DNA of 64,000 bases from Glycomyces tenuis DSM 44171 (GTDB lineage: Bacteria; Actinomycetota; Actinomycetes; Mycobacteriales; Micromonosporaceae): the NCBI RefSeq assembly GCF_000427885.1, contig NZ_ATYW01000015.1, positions 124,001 through 188,000 on the forward strand. Direction: 5' to 3'. Shown piece after piece: positions 16,759-24,914 of the stretch. The notes under the pieces were generated by a model, which worked only from the letters and a program-made list of their open reading frames with translations, did no database searches and was not told the origin of the DNA. The position numbers and the translations under genes were made by a program. Numbering within the stretch: the stretch's first letter is position 1; each line of letters opens with the position of its first letter.

Positions 16759-16999
16759 GGTCCCTCTCATGGAAGTCCGCCGGGGATCGGGCGGGCGGTG
16801 ATGTGGTGAAAGCGGCAGCGCGGAAGGGCCGCCGACGCGCCATTCAGCCTTCCACGACCGAGCCGCGATCGTCTCCCCCGAACCTCAATATGAGCTTTGT
16901 TCGTAGTGATTTCGTTATTCACAGATTCCGGGCGCGGTGACCATTGCGCCTCGGTGACGGGGTACGACCGGTTTCTCCGCGACCGACGCGGGACACGCG

Positions 17000-17026
17000 G
17001 CGGGGCCGGCCACCGGCCGGCCCCGC
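17000..17026 (-). terminator. Very stable hairpin between dppA and dppB
   Basis: A perfect 12-bp GC stem (17000-17011 with 17015-17026) with a 3-base loop, about 30 bases past the binding-protein stop. Such hairpins commonly attenuate transcription or protect upstream mRNA, so the binding protein is made in excess of the permeases. Confidence 0.65.
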
Positions 17027-17055
17027 TCCGTTTCATGACGGTTCACACGCCCCGA

Positions 17056-18753
17056 TTACTCGGCGACGCTCCATTCGCTGACGTTCCACAGCGCACCCGA
17101 CTGGGTGTTGCCGTTGGCCTCGAGCCCTTCGACACGGGTGTTGAAGAGGGTCGCGACCGGCGAGTCCCACAGCGGCAGCACGTAGGCGTTGTCGACCACG
17201 GTCTGGGTGGCGGCGTTGGCGGCGTCCGCGGCGGCGGCCAGATCGTTGGTGGCGGTCACCTGGGCGAGCTGCTCGTCCAGGCCCTCGACGGTGAACTTGC
17301 CGTAGTTGGACGAGGAGTCCGACTTCCAGTACTGCTGCGGCGCGGTAGTGAAGGCCGGGTTGCCCGACCAGCCGTAGGAGATCATCTCGAAGTCCGCGGC
17401 GGCCAGGACGGAGCCCAGCTCCTCGTCCGGGAACGGCGTGACCTCGACGTCGATGCCGATCTCGGCCAGGTAGGCCTGGCTCAGCTCGGCGATCTGCTTG
17501 CGGAGGGCGTTGTTCTGCGAGTAGCTGAAGCTGATGGTCACGACCTCGCCGTCCGGGTCGACGAGCTTGTCGTCGCCGTTCCAGGTGTAGCCGGCCTCCT
17601 CGAGGATCGTGCGGGCCGCGTCCGGGTCGCCGGTGCCCTGCGTGGTCTGGCCGACGATGTCCTCGTAGAACTCGCTGTCCTCGCGGAAGATGTGGTTGTT
17701 CTTCACCGAGACGTCCTGGTCGGGATAGACGCGTTCGATCAGGTCCTGGCGGTTGATCGCGGTGAAGATCGCCTGGCGCAGCGGCACGTCGGTGATCACG
17801 GTCGTGTTGAAGTCGATGTGGGTCCACACCGAGCCGACGTACTCCTCGTAGCCGAGGGCCTCGTCCTCTTCGAGCGGAGCGAGGTCGTCGGTGGTGTAGG
17901 TGGTGACCCACACGCCGTCGATGTTGCCCTGGCGCAGCTCGGTCACGACGTTCTCGATGCCGCCCTCGACGACCTGGATGGTCAGCTCGTCGAGCGCGGG
18001 CTCGGTGTCGCCCTGGTAGTTCTCGTTCGGCTCGTAGCGGATGAAGTCGCCCGGCTCGCCGTCGACGGGGACGTACGGGCCGACCGACCAGGTCGGCAGG
18101 TTCTCGGTCAGCCACTGGGAGGCCTCGGCCATGACGGCCGGGTCGGTCATCCAGTCGGCGAAGCCGGCCTCTTCCACCATGTGGCTGGCCACGAGGAAGC
18201 CCGACTCGCCGTCGAGCCCGCGGAACGCCCACTCGGGGTTGACGTAACCCTCCTTGTAGGTGAGGGTGATCTCGTTCTCGGCCGTCTCCTCGATGGATTC
18301 GACGTTCGCGCCCCAGTCGGTCGACGCCGGAGCGCAGATGTCGACGTCGCAGTGCTCGGGCAGGCCGGAGGTCGAGTGCCAGGTGAAGATCATGTCCTCG
18401 ACGCGGACGGGCTCGCCGTCGTTCCACTGGGCGTCCGGGTTGAGCGTGTACTTGACGGTGAGCGGCGCTTCGCTGACCAGCTCGGGCGGGGCCGCGTAGA
18501 GCTGCTCGGGGTAGAAGGCCTGGCCTTCCGGGTCGAAGTCGATGGTGGCCTGCGAAGGGCTCAAGGCCTGGTTGAGGTAGCTGTTGTTGCCCTCGCTGGT
18601 GTAGGTGTTCCACGACTCCCAACCGGAGTCGACCGCCCAGGTGACCGAACCGGACCCTTCGTCATCGCCACTGCCGCCGCCGCACGCCGTCAGAGCGAGT
18701 GCGCCCGCGGCAGTCGCCGCGAGGCCCGCGATTGCTCTCCTCTTGAGAGTCAT
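17056..18753 (-). CDS. Peptide-binding lipoprotein of the ABC importer (DppA/OppA-like)
   Basis: 565 residues of the SBP_bac_5 (cluster C) family. The signal peptide ends in lipobox LTAC followed by Gly/Ser, so it is a membrane-anchored lipoprotein. The body has typical motifs (YTLNPDAQWNDGEPV, FTAINRQDLIERVYPD, and a VNEWS-like end). It captures the substrate and delivers it to the DppBCDF-like proteins. The ATG at 18753 is chosen because GGAGGA lies four bases upstream; the ATG at 18765 contains that Shine-Dalgarno. Confidence 0.93.
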   Translation of the reverse strand: MTLKRRAIAGLAATAAGALALTACGGGSGDDEGSGSVTWAVDSGWESWNTYTSEGNNSYLNQALSPSQATIDFDPEGQAFYPEQLYAAPPELVSEAPLTVKYTLNPDAQWNDGEPVRVEDMIFTWHSTSGLPEHCDVDICAPASTDWGANVESIEETAENEITLTYKEGYVNPEWAFRGLDGESGFLVASHMVEEAGFADWMTDPAVMAEASQWLTENLPTWSVGPYVPVDGEPGDFIRYEPNENYQGDTEPALDELTIQVVEGGIENVVTELRQGNIDGVWVTTYTTDDLAPLEEDEALGYEEYVGSVWTHIDFNTTVITDVPLRQAIFTAINRQDLIERVYPDQDVSVKNNHIFREDSEFYEDIVGQTTQGTGDPDAARTILEEAGYTWNGDDKLVDPDGEVVTISFSYSQNNALRKQIAELSQAYLAEIGIDVEVTPFPDEELGSVLAAADFEMISYGWSGNPAFTTAPQQYWKSDSSSNYGKFTVEGLDEQLAQVTATNDLAAAADAANAATQTVVDNAYVLPLWDSPVATLFNTRVEGLEANGNTQSGALWNVSEWSVAE

Positions 18754-19093
18754 TGATTCCTCCATCTGTCTTACCGAGGCCGGGGCCGGGTCGGGAACGG
18801 GAGCGTCACCCGCAGTGACGCGGGCGGCGCCTCATACTCGGCACCGCCCCGCTCGCTTGCGGCCGGAACCGTCTGGTTCCGGACCGGACGCGGCGGACAG
18901 GGTCGTCCTCGGTGATGTGACTGCAACAGTAGACAGCCGACCACGACTTTGGAACGGGCCGGTGACCAACTGGAGTCCATTCGTGATAAATCCGTGATGC
19001 TACGGGCCGACCTGCGCCGCCGCTCCGTTCTGTGGGCATCGGTCCCACCTCGGTTCTGGTGGTGCCGAGGTTACCGCATCGGGAGCGCGATAC
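18754..19093. other. Upstream region of the peptide-transporter operon
   Basis: About 340 bp between the helicase stop and the binding-protein start, both on the minus strand. It contains a weak hairpin behind the helicase gene (19047-19071) and otherwise GC-rich sequence with no gene or riboswitch I can recognise. The transporter promoter must lie here. Confidence 0.5.
19047..19071 (-). terminator. Weak hairpin after the helicase gene
   Basis: ACCTCGG (19047-19053) and CCGAGGT (19065-19071) form a 7-bp stem with an 11-base loop, about 20 bases past the helicase stop. Confidence 0.4.
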
Positions 19094-21136
19094 TCAGGCT
19101 TTCAACTGCGGCGGCAGCGGCTCGGCGTGGACGATGCTGAGCCGCGAGACCGCGCGGGTCAGGGCGACGTAGAGGTGGCGGAGCCCCACGCCCTCCACAG
19201 TGGCGCCGTCCCCGAAGCGGTCGGCGGGGGCCGCGACGATCTCGGCGGGTTCGGCGACGACGACGTGGTCGTATTCGAGGCCCTTGGCCAGGGAGGCGGG
19301 GACCAGTTCGACGCGGTGGCTCTCGGGCAGCGCCGCCCGCAGCGACTCGACGCGGGCGTCGGCGGCGATCACGCCCACCAGGCCTTCGTCGGACAGGGCC
19401 TTCTCGACCGCTTCGGCGACGCCGGCGGCGAGGTCGTCGACCGCCGTGGTCTCCAGCGAGCCGTCGCCGCGGAGGGAGCGGGCGGGGGCGACGTCGACGC
19501 CCAGGTGCGGCAGGACCCGGTTGGCGAGCTCGATGATGACGCCCGGGACGCGGAAGCCGGTGGTCAGCTCGGTGAACTCGACGTCGGACTTGCCGAGGTG
19601 GGTCATCTGGTCCTCCCAGCGGGCGGCGGCCCACGGGGTGGTGCCCTGGGCGAGGTCGCCGAGGACGGTGAGCGAGCCTTGGCCGCTGCGGCGGGCGATG
19701 GCGCGGCACTGCATGGGAGAGAGGTCCTGGGCTTCGTCGATGACGATGTGGCCGTAGGAGTCCGAGGGGTCGGGCAGGCGCAGGTGGGCGGTGATCTCGT
19801 CGGCGATGAGGAGGTCGGCGGCCGTCGTCTTGAGCCCCCGGCCTTTCGGGGCCAGCAGGGCGGCCTCCTCGTCGGAGAGCAGGCCGCGGGTCGCCTCGGC
19901 CCGGAAGGCGGCGTCGAGGTAGAGCTTGCGCAGGACGGCCTTGCCGCTCAGCTTGGGCCAGACCGCGTCGAGGAAGCCCTTGACGGCGTCGGTGCGCTTG
20001 AGCTTGGCGGCCCAGCGGTGGTCCGGGGAGTGCCCGGCGCGGATCTCGGCTTGGCGCCGCGCGCCTTGGACGATGGCGTCCTCGACGGCCTTGCGGCCCG
20101 CTTCGTAGGTGCGGTTGTGCTCGCGGGCGGTGTCGATCGCGCCGTTGAGGTAGTTCACGCCGAGGCGCCAGCGCCAGCCGCCGTCGGTGATGAGGAGCCC
20201 TTCGTCGGCGGTGAGGCCGGCGTCTTCGGCGCGGCCGACGTGGCCCCAGACGGCCCGCTCGCACACGAGCGCCATGCGCGCGTCGTGCTTGACCATCGCG
20301 GCCTCGGGGCTGTCGGTGCCGGTGGCGGTGTCGGCCTTCGTCATCTGCTGGACGGTGACCTGCCAGACCGCGGACTCGCCGAGGGTTGGCAGGACGTTCG
20401 CGATGTAGGCGAGGAAGCCCTCGTTCGGGCCGATGACGAGGACGCCGGCCTTGCGGAGGTGCTCGGCGTAGTTGTAGAGCAGCCAGGCGGCGCGGTGGAG
20501 GCCGACGGCGGTCTTGCCGGTGCCCGGCGCCCCTTGGACGCACATGGTGGTGGCCGCGGCGCGGCGGATGAGCTCGTCCTGCTCGGGCTGGATGGTGGCG
20601 ACGATGTCCCGCATGGGGCCGGTGCGGGGGCGTTCGATCTCGGCGGTGAGGATGTCGGAGGCGACCGCTTCGCCGAGGCGCAGGTCCTCGTCTTCGAAGC
20701 CGGTCAGGCGCGGGCCCTGGAAGCCGAAGCGGCGCCTTTTGGCGACGCCGCGCCGGTCGTGGACGCTGGCGCGGTAGAAGTGCTCGGCGACCGGGGCGCG
20801 CCAGTCGAGGACCAGCGGCGTGGAGCGGTCGTCGCGGATGTGGCGGCGGCCGATGTGGTAGTCCTCGCCGGAGTCGTCGAACCAGATGCGGCCGAAGAAC
20901 AGGGCGAGCTCGCGGTCGGTGAGGTCCTTCATGCGGTCGGTCGTGTACTTCGCCATGAGGTAGGCGAGTTCTTTGTCGGGGCCGACGTCGCCGAAGCCCT
21001 TGCCGCCGCTGCCGCCTTCGTTGAACTCGGCTTCGTGGCGGTCGTAGGTGTCGGCGGTGGCGCGGTGCATCTCGGCCATGTGGGCCCGGGCTCGTTCGTG
21101 GTGGTCGATTTCTGCGCGCAGTTCGGCTTCGGACAC
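19094..21136 (-). CDS. HelD/HelR-like RNA polymerase-associated ATPase (UvrD-like helicase fold)
   Basis: About 680 residues. An N-terminal coiled coil rich in Glu, Arg and His is followed by a superfamily 1 ATPase split by insertions: Walker A GAPGTGKTAVGLHRA near residue 205, Walker B/motif II DEAQDLSPMQ near 460, motif III-like GDLAQGTTPW, and a C-terminal motif VALTRAVSRL. Actinobacterial HelD/HelR proteins remove RNA polymerase from stalled complexes and can confer rifampicin tolerance; this is inferred from the family. The GTG at 21136 with GGGAG six bases upstream is preferred over a GTG at 21157. I see no recognisable rifampicin-associated element upstream. Confidence 0.87.
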   Translation of the reverse strand: MSEAELRAEIDHHERARAHMAEMHRATADTYDRHEAEFNEGGSGGKGFGDVGPDKELAYLMAKYTTDRMKDLTDRELALFFGRIWFDDSGEDYHIGRRHIRDDRSTPLVLDWRAPVAEHFYRASVHDRRGVAKRRRFGFQGPRLTGFEDEDLRLGEAVASDILTAEIERPRTGPMRDIVATIQPEQDELIRRAAATTMCVQGAPGTGKTAVGLHRAAWLLYNYAEHLRKAGVLVIGPNEGFLAYIANVLPTLGESAVWQVTVQQMTKADTATGTDSPEAAMVKHDARMALVCERAVWGHVGRAEDAGLTADEGLLITDGGWRWRLGVNYLNGAIDTAREHNRTYEAGRKAVEDAIVQGARRQAEIRAGHSPDHRWAAKLKRTDAVKGFLDAVWPKLSGKAVLRKLYLDAAFRAEATRGLLSDEEAALLAPKGRGLKTTAADLLIADEITAHLRLPDPSDSYGHIVIDEAQDLSPMQCRAIARRSGQGSLTVLGDLAQGTTPWAAARWEDQMTHLGKSDVEFTELTTGFRVPGVIIELANRVLPHLGVDVAPARSLRGDGSLETTAVDDLAAGVAEAVEKALSDEGLVGVIAADARVESLRAALPESHRVELVPASLAKGLEYDHVVVAEPAEIVAAPADRFGDGATVEGVGLRHLYVALTRAVSRLSIVHAEPLPPQLKA

Positions 21137-21229
21137 AGCGGTCTCCCGGATCGGCACGGTGTTGGAGCAGGCGAATCCTCGATGCTAACCGCGGCCGATC
21201 AGGGCTCGCAACGCAATTTCAGCCGGCGC

Positions 21230-21748
21230 TCACCGCGGGGCGATGGCCTTGACGTCGACGAGGCGCCCGTCGTCGCGGTGGAGCACCCAGCCGCCGCCGG
21301 GCGGCAGCACCTGCGGTCCTTCCAGCGGGAGGGTGAACTCGTAGGCCGACAGGTCGTGGTCGTCGCGGGCGGCGACGGCGACGAGCAGGGCCGCCAGGAC
21401 GATCCCTTCGGCGCAGACGACGGCGGTGCGGCGCGCGTCCGGCAGGGCCCGGACGCTCCTGGCGGCGAGCCAGGCGGCGGCGTGGGCGGGACCGGCTTCG
21501 CCGGGGAACTTGGGGACCTCGGCGGCGAGGTCGGCGCTGGCGTCGATCCGCAGGTCGAGGCGGTTCGCGAGCGGGGCGAGCGTGTCGGTGCAGACGCGAT
21601 CGGGGGCGCTGAGGAGGACGGTCGGGTTGTAGAGCTGGAGGAAGTCGGCCGTGGCCGAGGCGCGCCTGGCTTCGGCCGCGTCGAGGCGGCCGGGGACCGC
21701 GAGCGATGAGGCCGCGGCGTGGCGCAGGAGGATGAGCGCGGACAGCAT
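21230..21748 (-). CDS. Histidine phosphatase-like protein, active site incomplete
   Basis: 172 residues with the start of the histidine phosphatase fold: LLRHAAAS near residue 7 supplies the Arg-His pair and SAPDRVCTDTLAPLA is the usual SPxxRAxxTA region. The later strand, normally VVxHG with the second catalytic His, reads VVCAEG, so that His is missing. The protein may be catalytically dead, altered in function, or related to the C-terminal phosphatase domain of MutT1-like proteins. It starts at ATG 21748 behind a GAGGCGG stretch. Confidence 0.72.
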   Translation of the reverse strand: MLSALILLRHAAASSLAVPGRLDAAEARRASATADFLQLYNPTVLLSAPDRVCTDTLAPLANRLDLRIDASADLAAEVPKFPGEAGPAHAAAWLAARSVRALPDARRTAVVCAEGIVLAALLVAVAARDDHDLSAYEFTLPLEGPQVLPPGGGWVLHRDDGRLVDVKAIAPR

Positions 21749-21860
21749 CAGACCGCCTCGCCTGCGAAGAGGGCGTTCATATTGAAGATGCTGCGTCTTC
21801 AGGTGAACGGAAAGTGAACCGAAAGCAGGCGGCCAGGTGAACAGTGCGGGGCGGTGTGGG

Positions 21861-22151
21861 CTACGGCTGGTGACGAATGTCCTCGTACTCGGGGTGGCGT
21901 TCCATCCAGCGTTCAACGAACGGGCAGGTCGGATAGACCTTGACCCCTTTGGCGCGCAGGTCGTCGAGGGCGAAGCGCGCGAGCCGGTCGCCCCAGCCCT
22001 GGCCGCGCAGCGAGCGGTCGACCTCGGTGTGCGGCAGGACGGTGAAGTCGTCGCGGCTGAGGTATTCGAGATACCCGAGCACGCCGCCTTCGGCGTCCCT
22101 GATCTCGTAGCGGTGCTCGTCGGTGTTCTCGGTGATCGCAAGGTCGGCCAT
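21861..22151 (-). CDS. Small GNAT-type N-acetyltransferase (YjdJ-like)
   Basis: 96 residues, the size of the minimal single-domain GCN5-related family. Visible parts are the beta strands with GGVLGYLEYL, a LPHTEVDRSLRGQGWGDRLARFAL acetyl-CoA pyrophosphate loop (RGQGWG) and a C-terminal CPFVERWMERHPEY typical of YjdJ-like proteins. Substrates of this subfamily are largely unknown. It begins just 10 bases from the stop of the MFS gene, so it is probably the third gene of that operon. Confidence 0.9.
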   Translation of the reverse strand: MADLAITENTDEHRYEIRDAEGGVLGYLEYLSRDDFTVLPHTEVDRSLRGQGWGDRLARFALDDLRAKGVKVYPTCPFVERWMERHPEYEDIRHQP

Positions 22152-22161
22152 GGGCGCAAGA

Positions 22162-23676
22162 CTAGCCCGTGCTCGGCCGTTCCCGCTCGGTCTCGGCTCC
22201 GCCGCGGCCGGTCAGGCCGAGGGCGCAGGCGGCCCCGGCGAGGCAGATGACGGCGGTGGCGGTGAAGACGTCACCGTACTGGGCGGCCAGGGCCGCGTCG
22301 AGGGCCTCGAGGTAGGTCTCCTGCTGCCGGAGGTACTCGGCTTCGGGGACGCCGAACGGCAGGGGCGTGTCGAGGTCGGCGGTCGATTCCCGGAAGCGGT
22401 GCAGGCTCCAGGAGGTCAGGGCCGCCACGCCGAGGAGCATCCCCATCATGCGGGCGACGACGACGGCCGCCGAGGCCATGCCGTGCTGGCCTTCGGGGGT
22501 GGCGCTCAGGGCGACGGCCGACAGGGGCGCGATGACGACGCCGAGGGCGAATCCGGCGAGCGCCAGGCCGGGTTCGACCTCCGGCAGCGTGTTCGCGATC
22601 CATGCGTAGGCGCAGGCCGCGGCCGCCAGCCCGGCGACGGCGGGGACGCGTTCGCCGACCCGGGCGACCAGCCATCCGCCCGCGACGGCGCCGACCGGGA
22701 GTCCGATGAGGAACCACAGCAGGAGCAGCGCGCCGCCGGTCGAGTCCTCGCCGAGGAGCGTCTGGGCCATGAGCTGGACGTCGACGAGGGTGACCATGAG
22801 CGCCGCGCCGGTGGCGAGGCTCGCGGCCAGGCCGAGCCCGAAGGGGCGCCAGCGGACCCCGGCCGGGTCGAGCAGCTTCACCGGGGACCGCCACTGCCAC
22901 AGCAGGAACGCCGCCAGGACGGCCGCTCCGGCGGCGATGACCGGCGGGCCCCACTCGGGCAGCATCGCCGTCTCCGGTTCGGGGTTGTAGAGGCCGACGA
23001 CGAGCAGCCCGAGCGCGAGCGCCAGCAGGATCCCGCCGACGACGTCGACCTTCTCGCGCTCGCCGCCCCGCTGCGAGGCGGGGACCGTGAGGTGGACGGC
23101 GAGCGCGGCCAGGGCCGCGAGCGGGATGTTGATCCAGAAGATCCCCTGCCAGCCGACGAGGAACGCGACACCGGCGCCGAACAGCGGGCCGATCACCGCG
23201 CCGAGCTCTTGGGCGGCGCCGACCCAGCCGAGGACGACGGGGCGCCGCCGGGCCGAGAACAGGTCGGCGGCGAGCGCCATGGTGACCGGCAGCAGCGCGC
23301 CTCCGGCGAGCCCTTGCAGGGCGCGCCCGGCGATGAGCGGCACCAGGTCCGTCGCGGTGGCGCTGATGAGCGAGCCGAGGGCGAAACCGGCGAGGCACGC
23401 GTGGATGAGGGCGCGCCGCCCGAACCGGTCCGACAGCCGCCCGAGCAGCGGCATGCCCGCGACGTAGCCGAGGAGATAGCCGGTGACCAGCGGCGTCGCC
23501 CGTTCGAGGTGGTTGACGGGGATGCCGAGGTCGCCGATCATGTCGACCAGGACCGTCACGAGGACGTAGGCGTCGATCGATCCTATGAGGACGGTGGTGC
23601 CGGCCGCGCCGATGGCGATGCGCCGGCGCCCGCGCCCGACGGGGCCTTGGGGCCGCAGCGCTTTGAGGGACTTCAT
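22162..23676 (-). CDS. MFS efflux transporter, P55-like
   Basis: 504 residues with 14 predicted membrane helices of the DHA2 type. The signature loop between helices 2 and 3 is present (GRLSDRFGRR), and the helix 5 region reads GAVIGPLFGAG. It lies 45 bases downstream of an LppX/LprG-type lipoprotein gene. In mycobacteria the LprG-P55 pair moves triacylglycerol and glycolipids to the outer envelope and affects drug susceptibility. The same pairing here suggests lipid export; this is inference from gene order and family. Confidence 0.88.
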   Translation of the reverse strand: MKSLKALRPQGPVGRGRRRIAIGAAGTTVLIGSIDAYVLVTVLVDMIGDLGIPVNHLERATPLVTGYLLGYVAGMPLLGRLSDRFGRRALIHACLAGFALGSLISATATDLVPLIAGRALQGLAGGALLPVTMALAADLFSARRRPVVLGWVGAAQELGAVIGPLFGAGVAFLVGWQGIFWINIPLAALAALAVHLTVPASQRGGEREKVDVVGGILLALALGLLVVGLYNPEPETAMLPEWGPPVIAAGAAVLAAFLLWQWRSPVKLLDPAGVRWRPFGLGLAASLATGAALMVTLVDVQLMAQTLLGEDSTGGALLLLWFLIGLPVGAVAGGWLVARVGERVPAVAGLAAAACAYAWIANTLPEVEPGLALAGFALGVVIAPLSAVALSATPEGQHGMASAAVVVARMMGMLLGVAALTSWSLHRFRESTADLDTPLPFGVPEAEYLRQQETYLEALDAALAAQYGDVFTATAVICLAGAACALGLTGRGGAETERERPSTG

Positions 23677-23721
23677 GCCGGCCCGGTCGCCGTACGGGGC
23701 TTCGATGTCGGCCGGGCCGCT

Positions 23722-24375
23722 TTACGGGGCTTCAATGCTCACCGACTCGTCGTAGTCGGAGAAGGTGAGCGTCACGGTCGAGCCGCCCTGCTCGAACTCG
23801 GCCTTGACCACGCGCGAGGTCTCCTGGTCGAACCAGACCGTGGCGGTGTTCCACTCCCCTTCGGCGGGAATGAACCGGGAGAACGCGGCCGGGTCGAAGG
23901 TCACCAGGTACCGGTCGGTGTCGACGCCGTCGACCTCCTCGGTCTCCTGCGGTTCGGCGCTCTCGTAGGCCTCCAGCAGCGCGGCCACGCCGCCGCCCGG
24001 GTCGAGGATGAGCGTCGGGTTGTACGGCAGCATCTCGTCGCCGACGGGGATCTGCTGGTAGTCGCCGGTGAAGCCCTTGACGTAGGCGTCCTCGCCGACG
24101 ATCACGTAGGACACTTCGACGTCCATGCCCATCGCGGTGAGGACGCCGGTCCCCTCGGCCTCGCCGCCGGAGGTGACCACGCCGTCGGCGGACTTGATCT
24201 CGAGGCCCTCCACCTCGCCGTCGACCTGGAGCGTGAAGCGGACGTTCTCGACCTCGGCCATGGCCGCGGCGGCGTCGGGCAGGGTCTCGTCGGCGGGCGG
24301 CACCTCGTCCGAGCCGGAGCACGCCGCGAGCGCCAGCGCGGCCAGGGCGGCGGCCGCGAGGGGAATGAGCTTCAT
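23722..24375 (-). CDS. LppX/LprAFG-family lipoprotein (LprG-like)
   Basis: 217 residues. The signal peptide ends in lipobox LAAC followed by SGSDE. The mature domain is the LppX_LprAFG beta fold with a hydrophobic pocket: an alternating strand pattern (VRFTLQVDGEVEGL, GVLTAMGMDVEVSYVIVGEDAYVKG) and a DTDRYLVTFDPAAF section. Relatives bind triacylated lipids and hand them to a transporter. The next gene is a P55-like MFS protein, reproducing the mycobacterial lprG-p55 operon. Confidence 0.85.
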   Translation of the reverse strand: MKLIPLAAAALAALALAACSGSDEVPPADETLPDAAAAMAEVENVRFTLQVDGEVEGLEIKSADGVVTSGGEAEGTGVLTAMGMDVEVSYVIVGEDAYVKGFTGDYQQIPVGDEMLPYNPTLILDPGGGVAALLEAYESAEPQETEEVDGVDTDRYLVTFDPAAFSRFIPAEGEWNTATVWFDQETSRVVKAEFEQGGSTVTLTFSDYDESVSIEAP

Positions 24376-24443
24376 GCCCCGATCTTATTGGCAGGCCGCC
24401 GCCGCTCGCGGTCCCGGCCGCCGCGGCCCTCGGTCGAGGGGGC

Positions 24444-24848
24444 TCAGCCGAGGGAGTTCAGCAGCTCCCGGCAGGCCTGCTCGCAGCTGCGGCATTCCTG
24501 GGCGCACTTGGCGCAGTGCGCCATGTGGTCGTGCTCGGCGCAGATGTCGCCGCAGGACTTGCACGCCATCGCGCACGCTTCGAGCATCGCGCGGGTGAGG
24601 TTGGCGTCGTACCCGGTGTGGCGCGAGAGCATCTGCCCGGTGGCGAAGCAGATGTCGGCGCAGTCGAGGTTCGAGCGGACGCATTTGGTCAGCGAGGCCA
24701 CGTCGTCCTCGCTGAGGCAGGCGTCGGCGCAGGCCGTGCACGTCTGCGCGCAGGCGTAGCACTCGCGGATGCAGTCGGCGAGTTTCCGCCGGTCGATGTC
24801 GCCGAGGTCGGCCGGGTAGGTCTCGAGCATTTCCGATACGAGCGTCAT
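24444..24848 (-). CDS. Four-helix-bundle copper-binding protein (Csp3/DUF326-like)
   Basis: 134 residues with 18 cysteines in helical CxxxC and CxxC spacings (e.g. CIRECYACAQTC, CADICF, CKSCGDIC, CAKCAQECRSC), which point into the core of a four-helix bundle. Csp proteins store many Cu(I) ions. There is no signal peptide, so this is the cytosolic Csp3 type. The MxxH-like AEHDHMAHC segment is also typical. It stands between the LprG-like gene and an FAD monooxygenase; no copper regulator or copper ATPase is nearby. Confidence 0.9.
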   Translation of the reverse strand: MTLVSEMLETYPADLGDIDRRKLADCIRECYACAQTCTACADACLSEDDVASLTKCVRSNLDCADICFATGQMLSRHTGYDANLTRAMLEACAMACKSCGDICAEHDHMAHCAKCAQECRSCEQACRELLNSLG

Positions 24849-24914
24849 GGCGGCCCTCCCTTTCGAGCGGCCTGGTCACCGCCGTGCGACTTCACGCTAT
24901 GCCGCGAATGGAGC

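Noticed and set aside
16439-16843. Second minus-strand frame in the transporter gap
   Set aside because: Arg-rich shadow with poor codon bias; the frame 16414-16758 is the better candidate.
21137-21229. Rifampicin-associated element before the HelR-like gene
   Set aside because: No inverted repeat of the expected kind is visible in the short upstream region.
22123-24759. An 878-codon plus-strand frame opposite the MFS and lipoprotein genes
   Set aside because: Antisense shadow produced by high GC; the opposite strand encodes recognisable proteins with correct third-position bias.
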